Assembly (NCBI GenBank): GCA_905221605.1
Contig: CAJNDS010000238.1
Coordinates: 1-64,000, forward strand
Direction of reading: 5' to 3'
Source of the DNA: Symbiodinium natans
Taxonomy: Eukaryota > Sar > Dinophyceae > Suessiales > Symbiodiniaceae
DNA length: 64,000 bases
This document shows, in pieces, positions 1 through 11,648 of this stretch. Within the stretch, counting starts at the first letter, position 1. Every line of letters starts with the position of its first letter. The notes beneath the pieces were generated by a model, which was not told the DNA's origin, did not search any database, and was given only the letters and a program-made list of their open reading frames with translations. The position numbers and the translations under genes are program-made.

Positions 1-91
<91 letters not shown>

Positions 92-160
92 TCTGTGTTT
101 CTTTCTTACTTTCTCTCTTACTTTCTGTCTTTCTTTCTGTCTTTCTTTCCCTGGCAAAAG
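1..160. repeat. (CT)n microsatellite and T/C-rich tail
   Basis: Near-perfect CT dinucleotide run to about position 78, then degenerate CT/TTTC sequence. It faces the GA run at 205-238, so the two can pair as an imperfect inverted repeat. No gene is seen here. Confidence 0.97.
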
Positions 161-174
161 GGAATTTGCGGAAG

Positions 175-198
175 TAGAGAGGGAGGGAGGGTGAGAGG

Positions 199-241
<43 letters not shown>

Positions 242-260
242 AAGAGATGAAGATAAGATA
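175..260. repeat. (GA)n microsatellite
   Basis: GGGAGGGAGG followed by a GA dinucleotide run, then A-rich sequence. It is the complement of the CT run at the window start. Confidence 0.95.
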
Positions 261-321
261 AGGGTGAAAAGGTGAAAAGAATGAAAACAAAAATCTAACA
301 GCAAAGTAGCTAAACAAAACC

Positions 322-600
322 TTCTGGCCTACCCCTTCAACTCTAAACCACCCTAAACCCTCGGTACATTGAGATATAACAGCACAGTTCCCGTAGCATG
401 CTATATCAGAAACCATTTCTTCCTACGAGACGTACAACCGCCTAAAACACAGTGACAAAAAATCAAACAGCGAGGCATCTGAAAAAACTTTCTGGCCTTC
501 CCCTTCAACTCTAAACCACTAAACCCTCACTATATAAAGGCTTAACAGCACAGTTCCCGTAGCATGCTATGTCATTTCTTCCTACGAGACGCGCAACATA
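322..600. repeat. ~168-bp direct duplication, noncoding
   Basis: TTCTGGCCTACCCC...AACTCTAAACC at 322 recurs at 490, and CAGCACAGTTCCCGTAGCATG recurs in both copies, followed by TTTCTTCCTACGAGACG. The copies differ by small indels. No convincing reading frame; 600-1100 also holds nothing I recognise. Confidence 0.85.
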
Positions 601-1132
601 AGCCAAGGCTTCGTATACTTTTTGTAGTCAGGGTGTGATACCCTGTTGCTTTGGACGAGTATTACGTCAGACCTTATGCGCCTGTGAGTCTTGCGGATAA
701 TTGGAATCGAAAATAAGCATTATCCTTGACAAATGATAACCATGATGGGAGACCTGTGGGAAACATTGAGAATGAAAAGCAAGATACTTGCGAGCAATTA
801 CTTGCAGCCTGTTGGAAGGTCTCAGGAAATCGCGAAAGGATATTTGCTCACAGTATTCTCGTGTCCCTGGGGCTTACAGTAAACGATTTTGCGCATTACC
901 CTGTGCGCTCGAATACTTCTTAGTCTCATGGTTCGTTCTCCGCTATCGGTATTTGATATGCCATACATTTTTCCTATACACACACTTGATGTGGGCACCT
1001 ACTCTACGTACTTTCTCTTTGCGTTTTGCTGACTGAGAGATGTTTTCAGGTGTGAAAAGGCCTCACGCGCCAACATCTGCTTCTGGACAACAAAGTAGAG
1101 ATAATATGTTTTGTGCAGGGGGGGGCCAAGAC

Positions 1133-1682
1133 AGTGCTTAATCGGCCCTGGGTTTGACGATTGAAGATTGAAGACGCCGGGGAATTCTCCCCGGAGCATC
1201 TTCAATCCCAGACCCATGCCGATTAAGCACTTCATCTGCCTAATCGGCCCAGGGTTAAAAGTTTAGGATTGAAGATGCTCCGGGGAGAGTTCCCGGGCAT
1301 CTTCAATCTTCAATCTTCAAACACAGGGCCGATTAAGCACTCCACCTGCTGCTTAATCGGCCCTTGTATGGAAGATTGAAGATTGAATATGCCGGGGAAC
1401 TCTCCCCGGAGTATCTTCAGCCCCAGACCCCTGCCGATTAAGCACTTCATCTGCCTAATCGGCCCAGGGCTGAGAATCTAGGATTGAAGGTGCTCCGGGG
1501 AGAGTTCCCGGGGCATCTTCAATCTTCAAACCCAGGGCCGATTAAGCAGGTGGAGTGCTCAATCGGACTTGAGGCCGAAGGATCAGGAGTGAAGATGCTC
1601 GGGGAGAGTTCCCCGGCATCGTCAATCCTTAATCTTCAAACCCAGGGCCGATTCAGCAGCTGGAGCGCTTACTCGGCTAGTT
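1133..1682. repeat. cluster of ~90-bp hairpin elements
   Basis: About five tandem or alternating units. Each reads from GCTTAATCGGCCC through GATTGAAGAT to CCGGGGA..TCTCCCCGG and back through ATCTTCAATC to GCCGATTAAGC, i.e. each is a near-perfect palindrome with the centre at CCGGGGAGAGTTCCCCGG. Neighbouring units are separated by short spacers such as CACTCCACCTGCT. This is a miniature inverted-repeat structure without coding capacity; the frames that stay open across it are by-products of the repeat. Confidence 0.9.
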
Positions 1683-1849
1683 CAGTATTTCATATGCTCT
1701 GCTAAAGTTTTCTGTGGCATTTTCAAGCCCCCCTCCCAAAGACCCATCTGTACTTTCGTGTTTGGGACACCGAAGTAATGTAAGCCAAAGCTAAATGAAA
1801 GGGAAGAAGTCCCTTTTTCCTCTGCCTATCTTCTTCCTCCCACTCCTCT

Positions 1850-3983
1850 CTTCCTCTCCTATTCTTCTCTTAGCGTAGAGCATGGAGTGATGAGAGGGAA
1901 GGGGTGAAAGCGGATGAGAAAAGTGACGGAGAGGGCAGGGCAAAAACTTCATTTCCTTACCTTCTTCGTCCCTCTCACCTCTCCTTCTCATCGTTCTCTT
2001 GCTTTCTCGTTTGAGAAGGATGTGGAAAGGAGGGAAGGGCAGGGCATGGAACAAGGCGAGGGAAGGGGCAGGGGCGAAGGCGGAACACAGAGAGAGGGGA
2101 GGCGAAATCGAGTGAGAAAGGACGGAACAAGGAAGAGATGAGGAAAAATGCCTCAGAAGAGGAAGCGGGAGATGCCCTATCCCATCCCAAAGTTGCTGTA
2201 TCTCAGGGGCCTCGGGAGTTGGCAGGGGCTCCCCAAAACCTCCCAAATGTAGGGGCCTTTAGAGGCTAGAGCTTCCAGTGGCATCCAACCCTCCCTCCCA
2301 GCTCGACATGAGACATTGCCTCTCCTCCCCTCCCCTCACCTCTTCCTTTCCTCGCAGAAAGAGACAGATCATAGTCCGCCATCTTATCACGCCCTTCATT
2401 CTCCTTGCTTAAGCTTGCCTTTTCTATCCCCCCTACTTATTGGCAAAAGGGACAGAAGAGGGAAGGCCCATGGGCTGGACACGAGAAAAGCGAGAGCGGG
2501 GTCAAGGAGGAGAACGAACATGGAGAAGAAAGGAAGGAGAGCTAGAGGGAGGATAGAGAGATAGAGAGGAGAAATGAAGGACAAAGACCGTGGAAGAAAG
2601 GCGTGAGCGATGCTCGGGACATAAGTGTAAGGGGTGAGGAAAAGGAACAGTGGATAACGAAAACAAGTGTCCTGCTTTACCTCTTCTCTTTCCTTCTTGA
2701 TCTTCCCTGACCCCTTTTTGTTCTCCAAGCGGCCCTCTTTTCACCATCGCTTCCTTCTTCCTCTTCTTCGTTGTCTGTTTCCTTCACCCTGTTCCCCTAT
2801 CTGTCGCTCTTCCACCGTCTTCCTTCTTCCTCTTCTGCCTAATTGTTGTCTCAGTCTCTTTGCTTCTCTATCTGTCTCCATCTCTCTCGGCGTCTTCTGT
2901 TCATTGCTTATTATCCTCTTCCTCTCCTATTCTTCTCTTAGCGTAGAGCATGGAGTGATGAGAGGGAAGGGGTGAAAGTGGATGAGAAAAGTGACGGAGA
3001 GGGCAGGGCAAAAACTTCATTTCCTTACCTTCTTCGTCCCTCTCACCTCTCCTTCTCATCGTTCTCTTGCTTTCTCGTTTGAGAAGGATGTGGAAAGGAG
3101 GGAAGGGCAGGGCATGGAACAAGGCGAGGGAAGGGGCAGGGGCGAAGGCGGAACACAGAGAGAGGGATCGAGTGAGAAAGGACGGAACAAGGAAGAGATG
3201 AGGAAAAATGCCTCAGAAGAGGAAGCGGGAGATGCCCTATCCCATCCCAACGTTGCTGTATCTCAGGGGCCTCGGGAGTTGGCAGGGGCTCCCCAAAACC
3301 TCCCAAATGTAGGGGCCTTTAGAGGCTAGAGCTTCCAGTGGCATCCAACCCTCCCTCCCAGCTCGACATGAGACATTGCCTCTCCTCCCCTCCCCTCACC
3401 TCTTCCTTTCCTCGCAGAAACAGACAGATCATAGTCCGCCATCTTATCACGCCCTTCATTCTCCTTGCTTAAGCTTGCCTTTTCTATCCCCCCTACTTAT
3501 TGGCAAAAGGGACAGAAGAGGAAAGGCCCATGGGCTGGACACGAGAAAAGCGAGAGCGGGATCAAGGAGGAGAACGAACATGGAGAAGAAAGGAAGGAGA
3601 GCTAGAGGGAGGATAGAGAGATAGAGAGGAGAAATGAAGGACAAAGACCGTGGAAGAAAGGCGTGAGCGATGCTCGGGACATAAGTGTAAGGGGTGAGGA
3701 AAAGGAACAGTGGATAACAGAAACAAGTGTCCTGCTTTACCTCTTCTCTTTCCTTCTTGATCTTCCCTGACCCCTTTTTGTTCTCCAAGCGGCCCTCTTT
3801 TCACCATCGCTTCCTTCTTCCTCTTCTTCGTTGTCTGTTTCCTTCACCCTGTTCCCCTATCTGTCGCTCTTCCACCGTCTTCCTTCTTCCTCTTCTGCCG
3901 AATTGTTGTCTCAGTCTCTTTGCTTCTCTATCTGTCTCCATCTCTCTCACTCCGGCGCCCCCCGGCGTTTTCTGTTCATTGCT
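1850..3983. repeat. 1.06-kb tandem duplication, purine/pyrimidine-rich
   Basis: Copy 1 is about 1850-2917 and copy 2 about 2918-3983 (CTCCTATTCTTCTCTTAGCG at 1854 and 2922). They differ by a few substitutions and an 8-bp deletion near 3166. Both strands have long open frames because one strand is nearly all purine in blocks; mirrored frames on both strands argue these are not genes. There is no start-to-stop frame with normal amino-acid composition. Confidence 0.93.
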
Positions 3984-5465
3984 CATCCTTTCTGACTTTA
4001 CGAGGCAGACCCTGTACAAACGATGGGTCCTGTTCTGGACATGGTCCCGCACTGCCTCTTTCCACACACTCCAAACCCCTCTGAGCCTCCCCCAAGAGTT
4101 TCAGGCGGCCTTCAGAGAGCGTCTCCCAGGGGCCTCCAAGAGCCCCCATATTGCCAAGAAGAAAAACCAGAGAAAAGACCACAGAGACATGTAAAGAAGT
4201 AGTTACGAGGAGCAGGAGAAGTCCTCCTTCCATCATATCATTCGCTTAACCTTGCCCTTCTTCTACCCCCCCCCCCCTCCCCTACTTAATGACGAAAGGA
4301 ACAGAGGAAGAAAGGGCCGCAAAAGGGACACAAGAAAGGGAGAGTGCAGAAAGCGGGCGCGCGAAGAGGGAAAACGAAAGGAAGGAGAAAGAAAGCTTCT
4401 TAAAGACAATAGCATTCCGAAGAACAGCGAAATCCTGTCATTTATTGAAATACTGGAAGGACTCGTTGATTCCTTTTCAAATGAAGGGTTCTATCGTTCA
4501 TGGTGTTGATTAGAACAGGAGGGCCTTTCAGGACAACGCCCTCATCTGTATTCAACATAGGCAGGGCTACCTCTGTTTAAGAATACACGGAAGGGTTCAT
4601 TCTAAGAAAGTAAACTCTCTCATTTCAATCGGAGCGGACGGACCCACTCATCTATCAAGAAAAGAGCCGAAAGCATTTGGGAGGAGTTAAAATACGAATG
4701 AGGGGCTATCGCAGTATCCTTTTGTCTTCTGACACGGGTTCTTTGACAGAAGGGGTTCCTGCCTGTTGTTTGTTTCAAGAAAGGGAGGCTTTCGAGTGGC
4801 AAGGGGCGAACTCACGCGCACCCCGGTCTTTGGGGCCACTCTGAAAACAGCTTGGAGAGGACAGTTGCTTCTCTCTCCTTTTTCTGTTGCTCTATCTCTT
4901 GCGCCGTGTCTGTCGTTTTCCTTCCCTCCTTTTGCGAATCTGCTTCTTTCAATATCCACCAGGGCCCCGCCGTTTTCGGGTTCCTTGAGGGGCTCCCTGA
5001 AAGGGCCTCCCAGGGGTTTGAGAGAAGACTGCGAGAGGGGAAAAGGGGACAGTGAGGAAGACCCTGCCCCCCGTTTCCAACAAGAGAAAAAATATGCCAG
5101 AGAGATGTAGGCAGACAGAGGGTAGTGAGAAGGGTCAAGCAGCACTCCTCCTCTTCCTCCTCTCTTGTCAGCACCTTCACTCTTCTGTCTAACCTTTGTT
5201 TTTCTGTGGTTCTATTTCCTTCTTGAAGGATGTTGAATGGCAAATGAAAAACGGGAGGGGCGAGGAGGAAAGAGGAAAGAACAAGAAGAAGGAAGAGGGG
5301 AAGAGAAAGGAATGATGGAAGGAAGGAGGGAGGGAGGCAGTCAAGGAGAGAGACAGAGAGAGACAGAGACAAAGAGAAGAGAGAGGGAGCGAGAGAGAGA
5401 GAGAGAGGGAGAGGCAGAGAGAAAGCGAGAGCGAAAGAGAAAAAGATGGAGAGAGATACGATGAA
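3984..5465. other. gene-free stretch with alternating polypurine and polypyrimidine blocks
   Basis: Unique-looking sequence with strand-switching purine runs, ending in a GA-rich microsatellite at about 5230-5455. Frames open here (both strands around 4812-5477) translate to S/L/P- or E/R/K-only strings typical of CT/GA repeats. I see no supported gene. Confidence 0.8.
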
Positions 5466-6200
5466 TAAAAGAACCACACTGAGCTATTTGAAGGGTGTTA
5501 AGTCTTTTAGAGAGCCCATAATTTGAACATTTTGAATAATTGAATTCAGGTCTTCATTCTTTATAATATGTTGAATTCAGGTTTTGGAGGCTCAAGATAT
5601 CACATTGGGCGCAATCACTGCAACTGAACGATGCAAACAGTTCTATTTATGGTTACTGCAAAATGTTAAAATGTAGGGTGGAGACCAAAGACCTCAATCA
5701 TACGATTTGTTTACAAACATGCTCTTCTTGTAGCCTGGTAAATATCTTAAAGCATTGAAAAAGTAAGACGGCAACAACGTTAACGAACGTTGTTGTTTTG
5801 CAAAACCTTAAAGCGCCATCATTGTTTTAACGAAAATGTTCGATTTGAACCTTGATATGTCTTCAACATCAAAAAAGGAAAGGTTTGTTTATCAACCTGG
5901 TGCGCCGGCAACATCAAAACGTCAGTTTTTGCGTAAACCGTAGTGTGTCCTAAACTTCAAAAACGACGGGATTGTGGTAAGCCTGGGTGTGCCCCCATCC
6001 TCGAAAACGAAGGTGTGTTTGTAAACACGTTCAAGCGAAAGGGCTTTACTTTTTTTAACCCTAGCATAGGGTTTTTGTCAGCCCTAGCGTGCCCTCAACC
6101 TCAAAAACGAAAGCTCCTTTTAAATATTAAAATCTCTTAACATCCTTAAAACCTAGAAAATTTCAGCATAGAAGAAGGCAAGGATTTTTCAAAATTAAAA
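5466..6200. other. AT-rich noncoding stretch with degenerate ~60-bp repeats
   Basis: A motif resembling GTGTGTCCTCAACCTCAAAAACGA recurs loosely between about 5690 and 6125 with spacers of roughly 60 bp, suggesting an old tandem array. It contains no frame that I can support as coding. Confidence 0.6.
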
Positions 6201-6620
6201 AGGGGTCCCGGGGTCTCAGGGTTAGGGGGTAGGCGCTGAGGCTCTTAGGAGCTTAGGAGCTTAGGTTTAAGGATTCCGGAGACTAGGAGCTTAAGGTTTA
6301 GGGTTTGATTTAAGGTTTAAGGGTTTGAGGGGTAGGTGCTTAGGCGCTTGGGAGCTTAGGAGGGTTTAAGGATGTAGGGGGTAGGCACTTAGGCGCTTAG
6401 GACCTCAGGAGCTTAGGGTTTAGGGTTTAAGGGTTTAGGGGTTTAGGGGTTTAGGGGTTTAGGGGGTAGGCGCTGAGGAGCTTAGGAGCTTTGGAGCTTA
6501 GGGTTTAAGGATCTACTAGTGTAGGGGGTAGGCGCTTAGGAGCTTAGGAGCTGGTTTAAGGCTTTAAGGGTTGAAGGGGTAGGTGCTTGGGCGCCTAGGA
6601 GCTTAGGAGCTTAATTTAAA
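6200..6620. repeat. degenerate TTTAGGG / GTAGGCGCTTAGGAG mosaic
   Basis: Telomere-like GTTTAGGG, GTTTAAGGG and GGTTTAGGGG motifs are interleaved with a second motif of the type GGGTAGGCGCTTAGGAGCTTAGGAG. It forms the left edge of the satellite block; parts of the second motif recur inside the satellite at about 6955 and 7740. Confidence 0.85.
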
Positions 6621-9600
6621 ATAGAAGAAAATCCTTAAACTCCTTAAAAAATAAAATCCGAGGCCGAATATTGTTTTAGGAGAAGCCCCGAAGGATTTAA
6701 ATTTTTAAAAATCCATAGAATCCATAAAAAAATAAAATCAAAACAATTTATTTTTTAAGGATTTTAAGGATTTTAGTCGATTTTAAAATTCATAAAATCC
6801 TTAAAAAATAAAATCCGAGGCCGAATATTTTTTTAAGGATTTTATGCATTTTAAAACAGACTAAAATCCTTAAAATCCTTAAAAAATAAATTGTTTTGAT
6901 TTTGTTTTTTTTGGATTTTAAGGATTTTTAAAAATTCAAATCGCTTGGGGCTTCTTTAAGGGTTGAAGGGGTAGGTGCTTGGGCGCCTAGGAGCTTAGGA
7001 GCTTAATTTAAAATAGAAGAAAATCCTTAAACCCCTTAAAAAAATCCGAGGCCGAATATTGTTTTAGGAGAAGCCCCGAAGGATTTAAATTTTTAAAAAT
7101 CCATAAAATCCATAAAAAAAAATAAAATCAAAACAATTTATTTTTTAAGGATTTTAAGGATTTTAGTCGATTTTAAAATTCATAAAATCCTTAAAAAATA
7201 AAATCCGAGGCCGAATATTTTTTTTAAGGATTTTATGCATTTTAAAATCGACTAAAATCCTTAAAATCCTTAAAAAACAATTTATTTTGATTTTATTTTT
7301 TATGGATTTTGAGGATTTTTAAAAAATTTAAATCGCTTGGGGCTTCTCCTAAAAAAAACCCATCGGATTTTATTTTTTATGGATTTTATGGATTTTAGTC
7401 GATTTTAAAATGCGTAAAATCCTTAAAAAAAAAATTCCGAGGCCGAATATTGTTTTAGGAGAAGCCCCGAAGGATTTAAATTTTTAAAAATCCATAAAAT
7501 CCATAAAAAATAAAATCAAAACAATTTATTTTTTAAGGATTTTAAGGATTTTAGTCGATTTTAAAATTCATAAAATCCTTAAAAAATAAAATCCGAGGCC
7601 GAATATTTTTTTAAGGATTTTATGCATTTTAAAACCGACTAAATCCTTAAAATCCTTCAAAAATACATTGTTTTGATTTTTTTTTGGATTTTAAGGATTT
7701 TTAAAAATTTAAATCGCTTGGGGCTTCTTTAAGGGTTGAAGGGGTAGGTGCTTGGGCGCCTAGGAGCTTAGGAGCTTAATTTAAAATAGAAGAAAATCCT
7801 TAAACCCCTTAAAAAAATCCGAGGCCGAATATTGTTTTAGGAGAAGCCCCGAAGGATTTAAATTTTTAAAAATCCATAAAATCCATCAAAAATAAAATCA
7901 AAACAATTTATTTTTTAAGGATTTTAAGGATTTTAGTCGATTTTAAAATTCATAAAATCCTTAAAAAATAAAATCCGAGGCCGAATATTTTTTTAAGGAT
8001 TTTATGCATTTTAAAATCGACTAAAATCCTTAAAATCCTTAAAAAACAATTTATTTTGATTTTATTTTTTATGGATTTTAAGGATTTTTAAAAAATTTAA
8101 ATCGCTTGGGGCTTCTCCTAAAAAAAAAACCATCGGTTTTTATTTTTTATGGATTTTATGGATTTTAGTCGATTTTAAAATGCGTAAAATCCTTAAAAAA
8201 AATTCCGAGGCCGAATATTGTTTTAGGAGAAGCCCCGAAGGATTTAAATTTTTAAAAATCCATAAAATCCATAAAAAAATAAAATCAAAACAATTTATTT
8301 TTTAAGGATTTTAAGGATTTTAGTCGATTTTAAAATTCATAAAATCCTTAAAAAATAAAATCCGAGGCCGAATATTTTTTTAAGGATTTTATGCATTTTA
8401 AAATCGACTAAAATCCTTAAAATCCTTAAAAAACAATTTATTTTGATTTTATTTTTTATGGATTTTAAGGATTTTTAAAAAGTTAAATCGCTTGGGGCTT
8501 CTCCTAAAAAAAAACCATCGGATTTTATTTTTTATGGATTTTATGGATTTTAGTCGATTTTAAAATGCGTAAAGTCCTTAAAAAAAAAATCCGAGGCCGA
8601 ATATTGTTTTAGGAGAAGCCCCGAAGGATTTAAATTTTTAAAAATCCATAAAATCCATAAAAAATAAAATCAAAACAATTTATTTTTTAAGGATTTTAAG
8701 GATTTTAGTCGATTTTAAAATTCATAAAATCCTTAAAAAATAAAATCCGAGGCCGAATATTTTTTTTAAGGATTTTATGCATTTTAAAATCGACTAAAAT
8801 CCTTAAAATCCTTAAAAAACAATTTGTTTTGATTTTATTTTTTATGGATTTTAAGGATTTTTAAAAATTTAAATCGCTTGGGGCTTCTCCTAAAAAAAAA
8901 ACCATCGGATTTTATTTTTTATGGGTTTTATGGATTTTAGTCGATTTTAAAATGCGTAAAATCCTTAAAAAAAAAAATTCCGAGGCCGAATATTGTTTTA
9001 GGAGAAGCCCCGAAGGATTTAAATTTTTAAAAATCCATAAAATCCATAAAAAATAAAATCAAAACAATTTATTTTTTAAGGAGTTTAAGGATTTTAGTCG
9101 ATTTTAAAATTCATAAAATCCTTAAAAAATAAAATCCGAGGCCGAATATTTTTTTAAGGATTTTATGCATTTTAAAATCGACTAAAATCCTTAAAATCCT
9201 TAAAAAATAAATTATTTTGATTTTATTTTTTATGGATTTTAAGGATTTTTAAAAATTTAAATCGCTTGGGGCTTCTCCTAAAAAACAACCCATCGGATTT
9301 TATTTTTTTTTATGGATTTCATGGATTTTAGTCGATTTTAAAATGCGTAAAGTCCTTAAAAAAAAATCCGAGGCCGAATATTGTTTTAGGAGAAGCCCCG
9401 AAGGATTTTAATTTTTAAAAATCCATAAAATCCATAAAAAATAAAATCAAAACAATTTATTTTTTAAGGATTTTAAGGATTTTAGTCGATTTTAAAATTC
9501 ATAAAATCCTTAAAAAATAAAATCCGAGGCCGAATATTTTTTTAAGGATTTTATGCATTTTTAAATCGACTAAAATCCTTAAAATCCTTAAAAAATAAAT

Positions 9601-9765
9601 TATTTTGATTTTATTTTTAATGGATTTTAAGGATTTTTAAAAATTTAAATCGCTTGGGGCTTCTCCTAAAAAAAACCCATCGGATTTTATTTTTTATGGA
9701 TTTTATGGATTTTAGTCGATTTTACAATGCGAAAAAAACCTTAAAATCCTTAAAACAAAAATACC
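6621..9765. repeat. ~387-bp AT-rich satellite with self-complementary units
   Basis: The marker GGAGAAGCCCCGAAGGATTT recurs near 6681, 7072, 7460, 7843, 8228, 8614, 9003 and 9391, a period of 383-391 bp. Within a unit the left half (GAAGCCCC..AGGATTTAAA .. TTTTAGTCGATTTTAAAA .. CCGAGGCCGAATA) is repeated in reverse complement by the right half (ending TTTAAATCGCTTGGGGCTTC), so each unit can fold into a stem of about 145 bp per arm. Copies are highly similar, which implies recent homogenisation. No genes. Confidence 0.95.
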
Positions 9766-9821
9766 TTGAAGTCCGTGAGGTCGAGGCCAAGCACTGCGCC
9801 AAATGAACCCTAAAGGTCCTA

Positions 9822-10146
9822 CATACAAACCAAACCCCTAAACCCCTAAACCCCTAAACCCCTAAACCCCTAAACCCCTAAACCCCTAAACCCCTAAACC
9901 CCTTAACCCCTTAACCCCTTAACCCCTTAACCCCTTAACCCCTTAACCCCTTAACCCCTTAACCCCTTAACCCCTTAACCCCTAACCCCTAAACCCCTAA
10001 ACCCCTATACCCCTATACCCCTAAACCCCTAAATCCCTAATCCCCTAAACCCCTAAACCCCTAAACCCCTAAACCCCTAAACCCCTAAACCCCTAAACCC
10101 CTAAACCCTAAACCCTAAAACCTAAACCCTAAACCCTAAACCCTAA
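9822..10146. repeat. variant telomere-repeat array (CCCCTAAA, CCCCTTAA, CCCTAAA)
   Basis: The array passes in blocks from (CCCCTAAA)n to (CCCCTTAA)n at about 9903-9980, back to (CCCCTAAA)n with CCCCTATA variants, and ends in normal (CCCTAAA)n just before 10146. It is not a chromosome end, because genes and repeats continue on the right. Confidence 0.97.
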
Positions 10147-10151
10147 GCCAG

Positions 10152-10227
10152 GCCGTGGGCTTCGCAGGGCAAGAGGCAATGGCCATGAGCTTCGCCCAGG
10201 ACCCGAAGGGATTTTCACTCCACCTCG
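10152..10227 (+). CDS. candidate micro-exon, homologous to the exon at 15407
   Basis: Starts after AAGCCAG and reads AVGFAGQEAMAMSFAQDPKG, then meets G|GTTAGGG, a telomere-like tract that would supply the donor. The start and end (AV.FA....DPKG) match the exon at 15407-15490, so two paralogous exons lie about 5 kb apart. Function unknown. The evidence is frame plus flanking splice signals only. Confidence 0.5.
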
Positions 10228-10900
10228 GTTAGGGTTTAGGGTTTAGGGTTTAGGGTTCAGGGTTCAGGGTTTAGGGTTTGGGGTCTAGGGTTTAGGGTTT
10301 AGGGCTTAGGGCTTAGGGTTCAGCATCTCAAGTCCGAGCATTCCCTAGTAGGGCAGCTTGTCAAGCGCTAGAAAAAAACCCACCCACCCAAAAACCCATA
10401 ACATTGAGAAAAGACAAAGTTCACTCAATACATTCCCAGTAGCCTTAAAGCTCAAAATCCAGTGGACCCAAAACCCAAGCCTAAACCCTATGACCCCAAA
10501 CCCTTGAGACCCTAAACCCTTGAGACCCTCGACCCTTGAAACCCTCAACCCTTGAGACCCTCAACCCTTGAGACCCTAAGCCCGTGAAACCCTAAACGCC
10601 ATGGCCTTGTCCACGAATAAAGACGTGGCCAGGTGGTCCACCCATGCGCGTTTAGCCTTTAGACACCGGTTCATACTGGAACACCTCCGGTAAAAGGTCC
10701 CTTGTAAACCCTAAACCCTAAACCCTAAACCCCACTTTTTTGGTAGTTTGCCACGTCAAACAACCACTGCAAGGAAGCCGAGCTGTACGTCCATACGCTT
10801 CGAGACACGGTGCCCCGGGTTTAGGGTTTAGGGTTTAGGGTTTAGGGTTTAGGGTTTAGGGTTTAGGGTTTAGGGTTTAGGGTTTAGGGTTTGGGTCAAA
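10228..10900 (+). repeat. TTTAGGG tracts with short unique spacers
   Basis: TTTAGGG at 10228-10320, CCCTAAA variants (ACCCTTGAG type) at 10495-10600 and 10709-10730, and a clean TTTAGGG run at about 10818-10890. Spacers contain no frame I can support. Confidence 0.9.
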
Positions 10901-11192
10901 GGAAGGGAGCCATTGAAATTGATGGCATCGTATGCCGAGCGCTCGCGAATGGATCCCTAAACCCCAAATCCTAAACTGCTAGACCACAAACCCCTAAGCC
11001 CCTAACCTTAAACCTTAAGTTTAGGGTGTAGAGGGCTTGAGGGATTAGCATTCAGGGTTTAGGGTTTGGGGTTTAGGGCTTAGCCCCCTAAACCCTAAAC
11101 CCCGAAACCCCAAACCCCTACACCCCCAACCCTAAGCCGCACGTCTCCGCAGGCTCCGAAGCAGCGTGGAGCCCAGGATAGTTCCTTCACTA

Positions 11193-11286
11193 CTACTGTT
11201 TGCTCAAGAACCCCCAAAATCAAGAGTAATCCCTATGAATATGTTTCTATGTTACAATGTTTTGGGTGGTTCGTAAGCAGATAATT
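11193..11286. mobile_element. MITE family C copy (TTGCTTAAGAACCCC ends)
   Basis: ACTGTTTGCTCAAGAACCC on the left and GGTGGTTCGTAAGCAGAT on the right are imperfect inverted repeats around an AT-rich core. Other copies lie at 14424, 28392, 34478 and 59132. No transposase is present, so this is a non-autonomous element. Confidence 0.75.
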
Positions 11287-11558
11287 GACTAGGGTTTTGT
11301 TGTTCGGGTTTTGGGTTTGTGGGGTTTAGGGCGTAGAAGTAGGCCCTTGGGATCTGTCATGTCTCCCTTATTGGGTTCAAGAGGATCATGTTTAGGAATA
11401 GTTTTCAGACAATATTTTTCACAGGGTTTTCAGGGCCCTCCTAGTTCATGGAGGTTCGAGTGGGGTCCTCAAGTGTGGTGGGGGGACGACCCTAAACCCT
11501 AAACCCTAGACCCTAAACCCTAACCCTAAACCCTAAACCCTAAACCCTAAACCCCGAG

Positions 11559-11648
11559 GATGGAGACCATGATGGACATGTTTCCCATCCGCGAGGCCGA
11601 CTGTGGGTGCAGGCGGTGCAGGGAGCCGCAAGATGTTCGGCTTTGCTG
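11559..11648 (+). CDS. candidate micro-exon, Cys-rich
   Basis: Lies between CCCTAAA repeats ending CCCGAG and a GT followed by a poly-G run. It reads METMMDMFPIREADCGCRRC and then REPQDVRLC, with a CxCRRC motif. The Met could be a start codon or internal. It is not recognised. Position and composition match the other exons of this window. Confidence 0.42.

Noticed and set aside
1791-4236. Overlapping 70-155 codon frames on both strands
   Set aside because: They repeat with the 1.06-kb duplication, exist in antisense pairs and lack a recognisable protein.
4812-5479. Open frame of 221 codons on the - strand, rich in S, L and P
   Set aside because: CT/GA-rich DNA gives open frames on both strands; composition is that of the repeat.
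9822-10146. True chromosome end
   Set aside because: Exons and repeats continue to the right and satellite DNA to the left; the repeats are mutated and in internal position.
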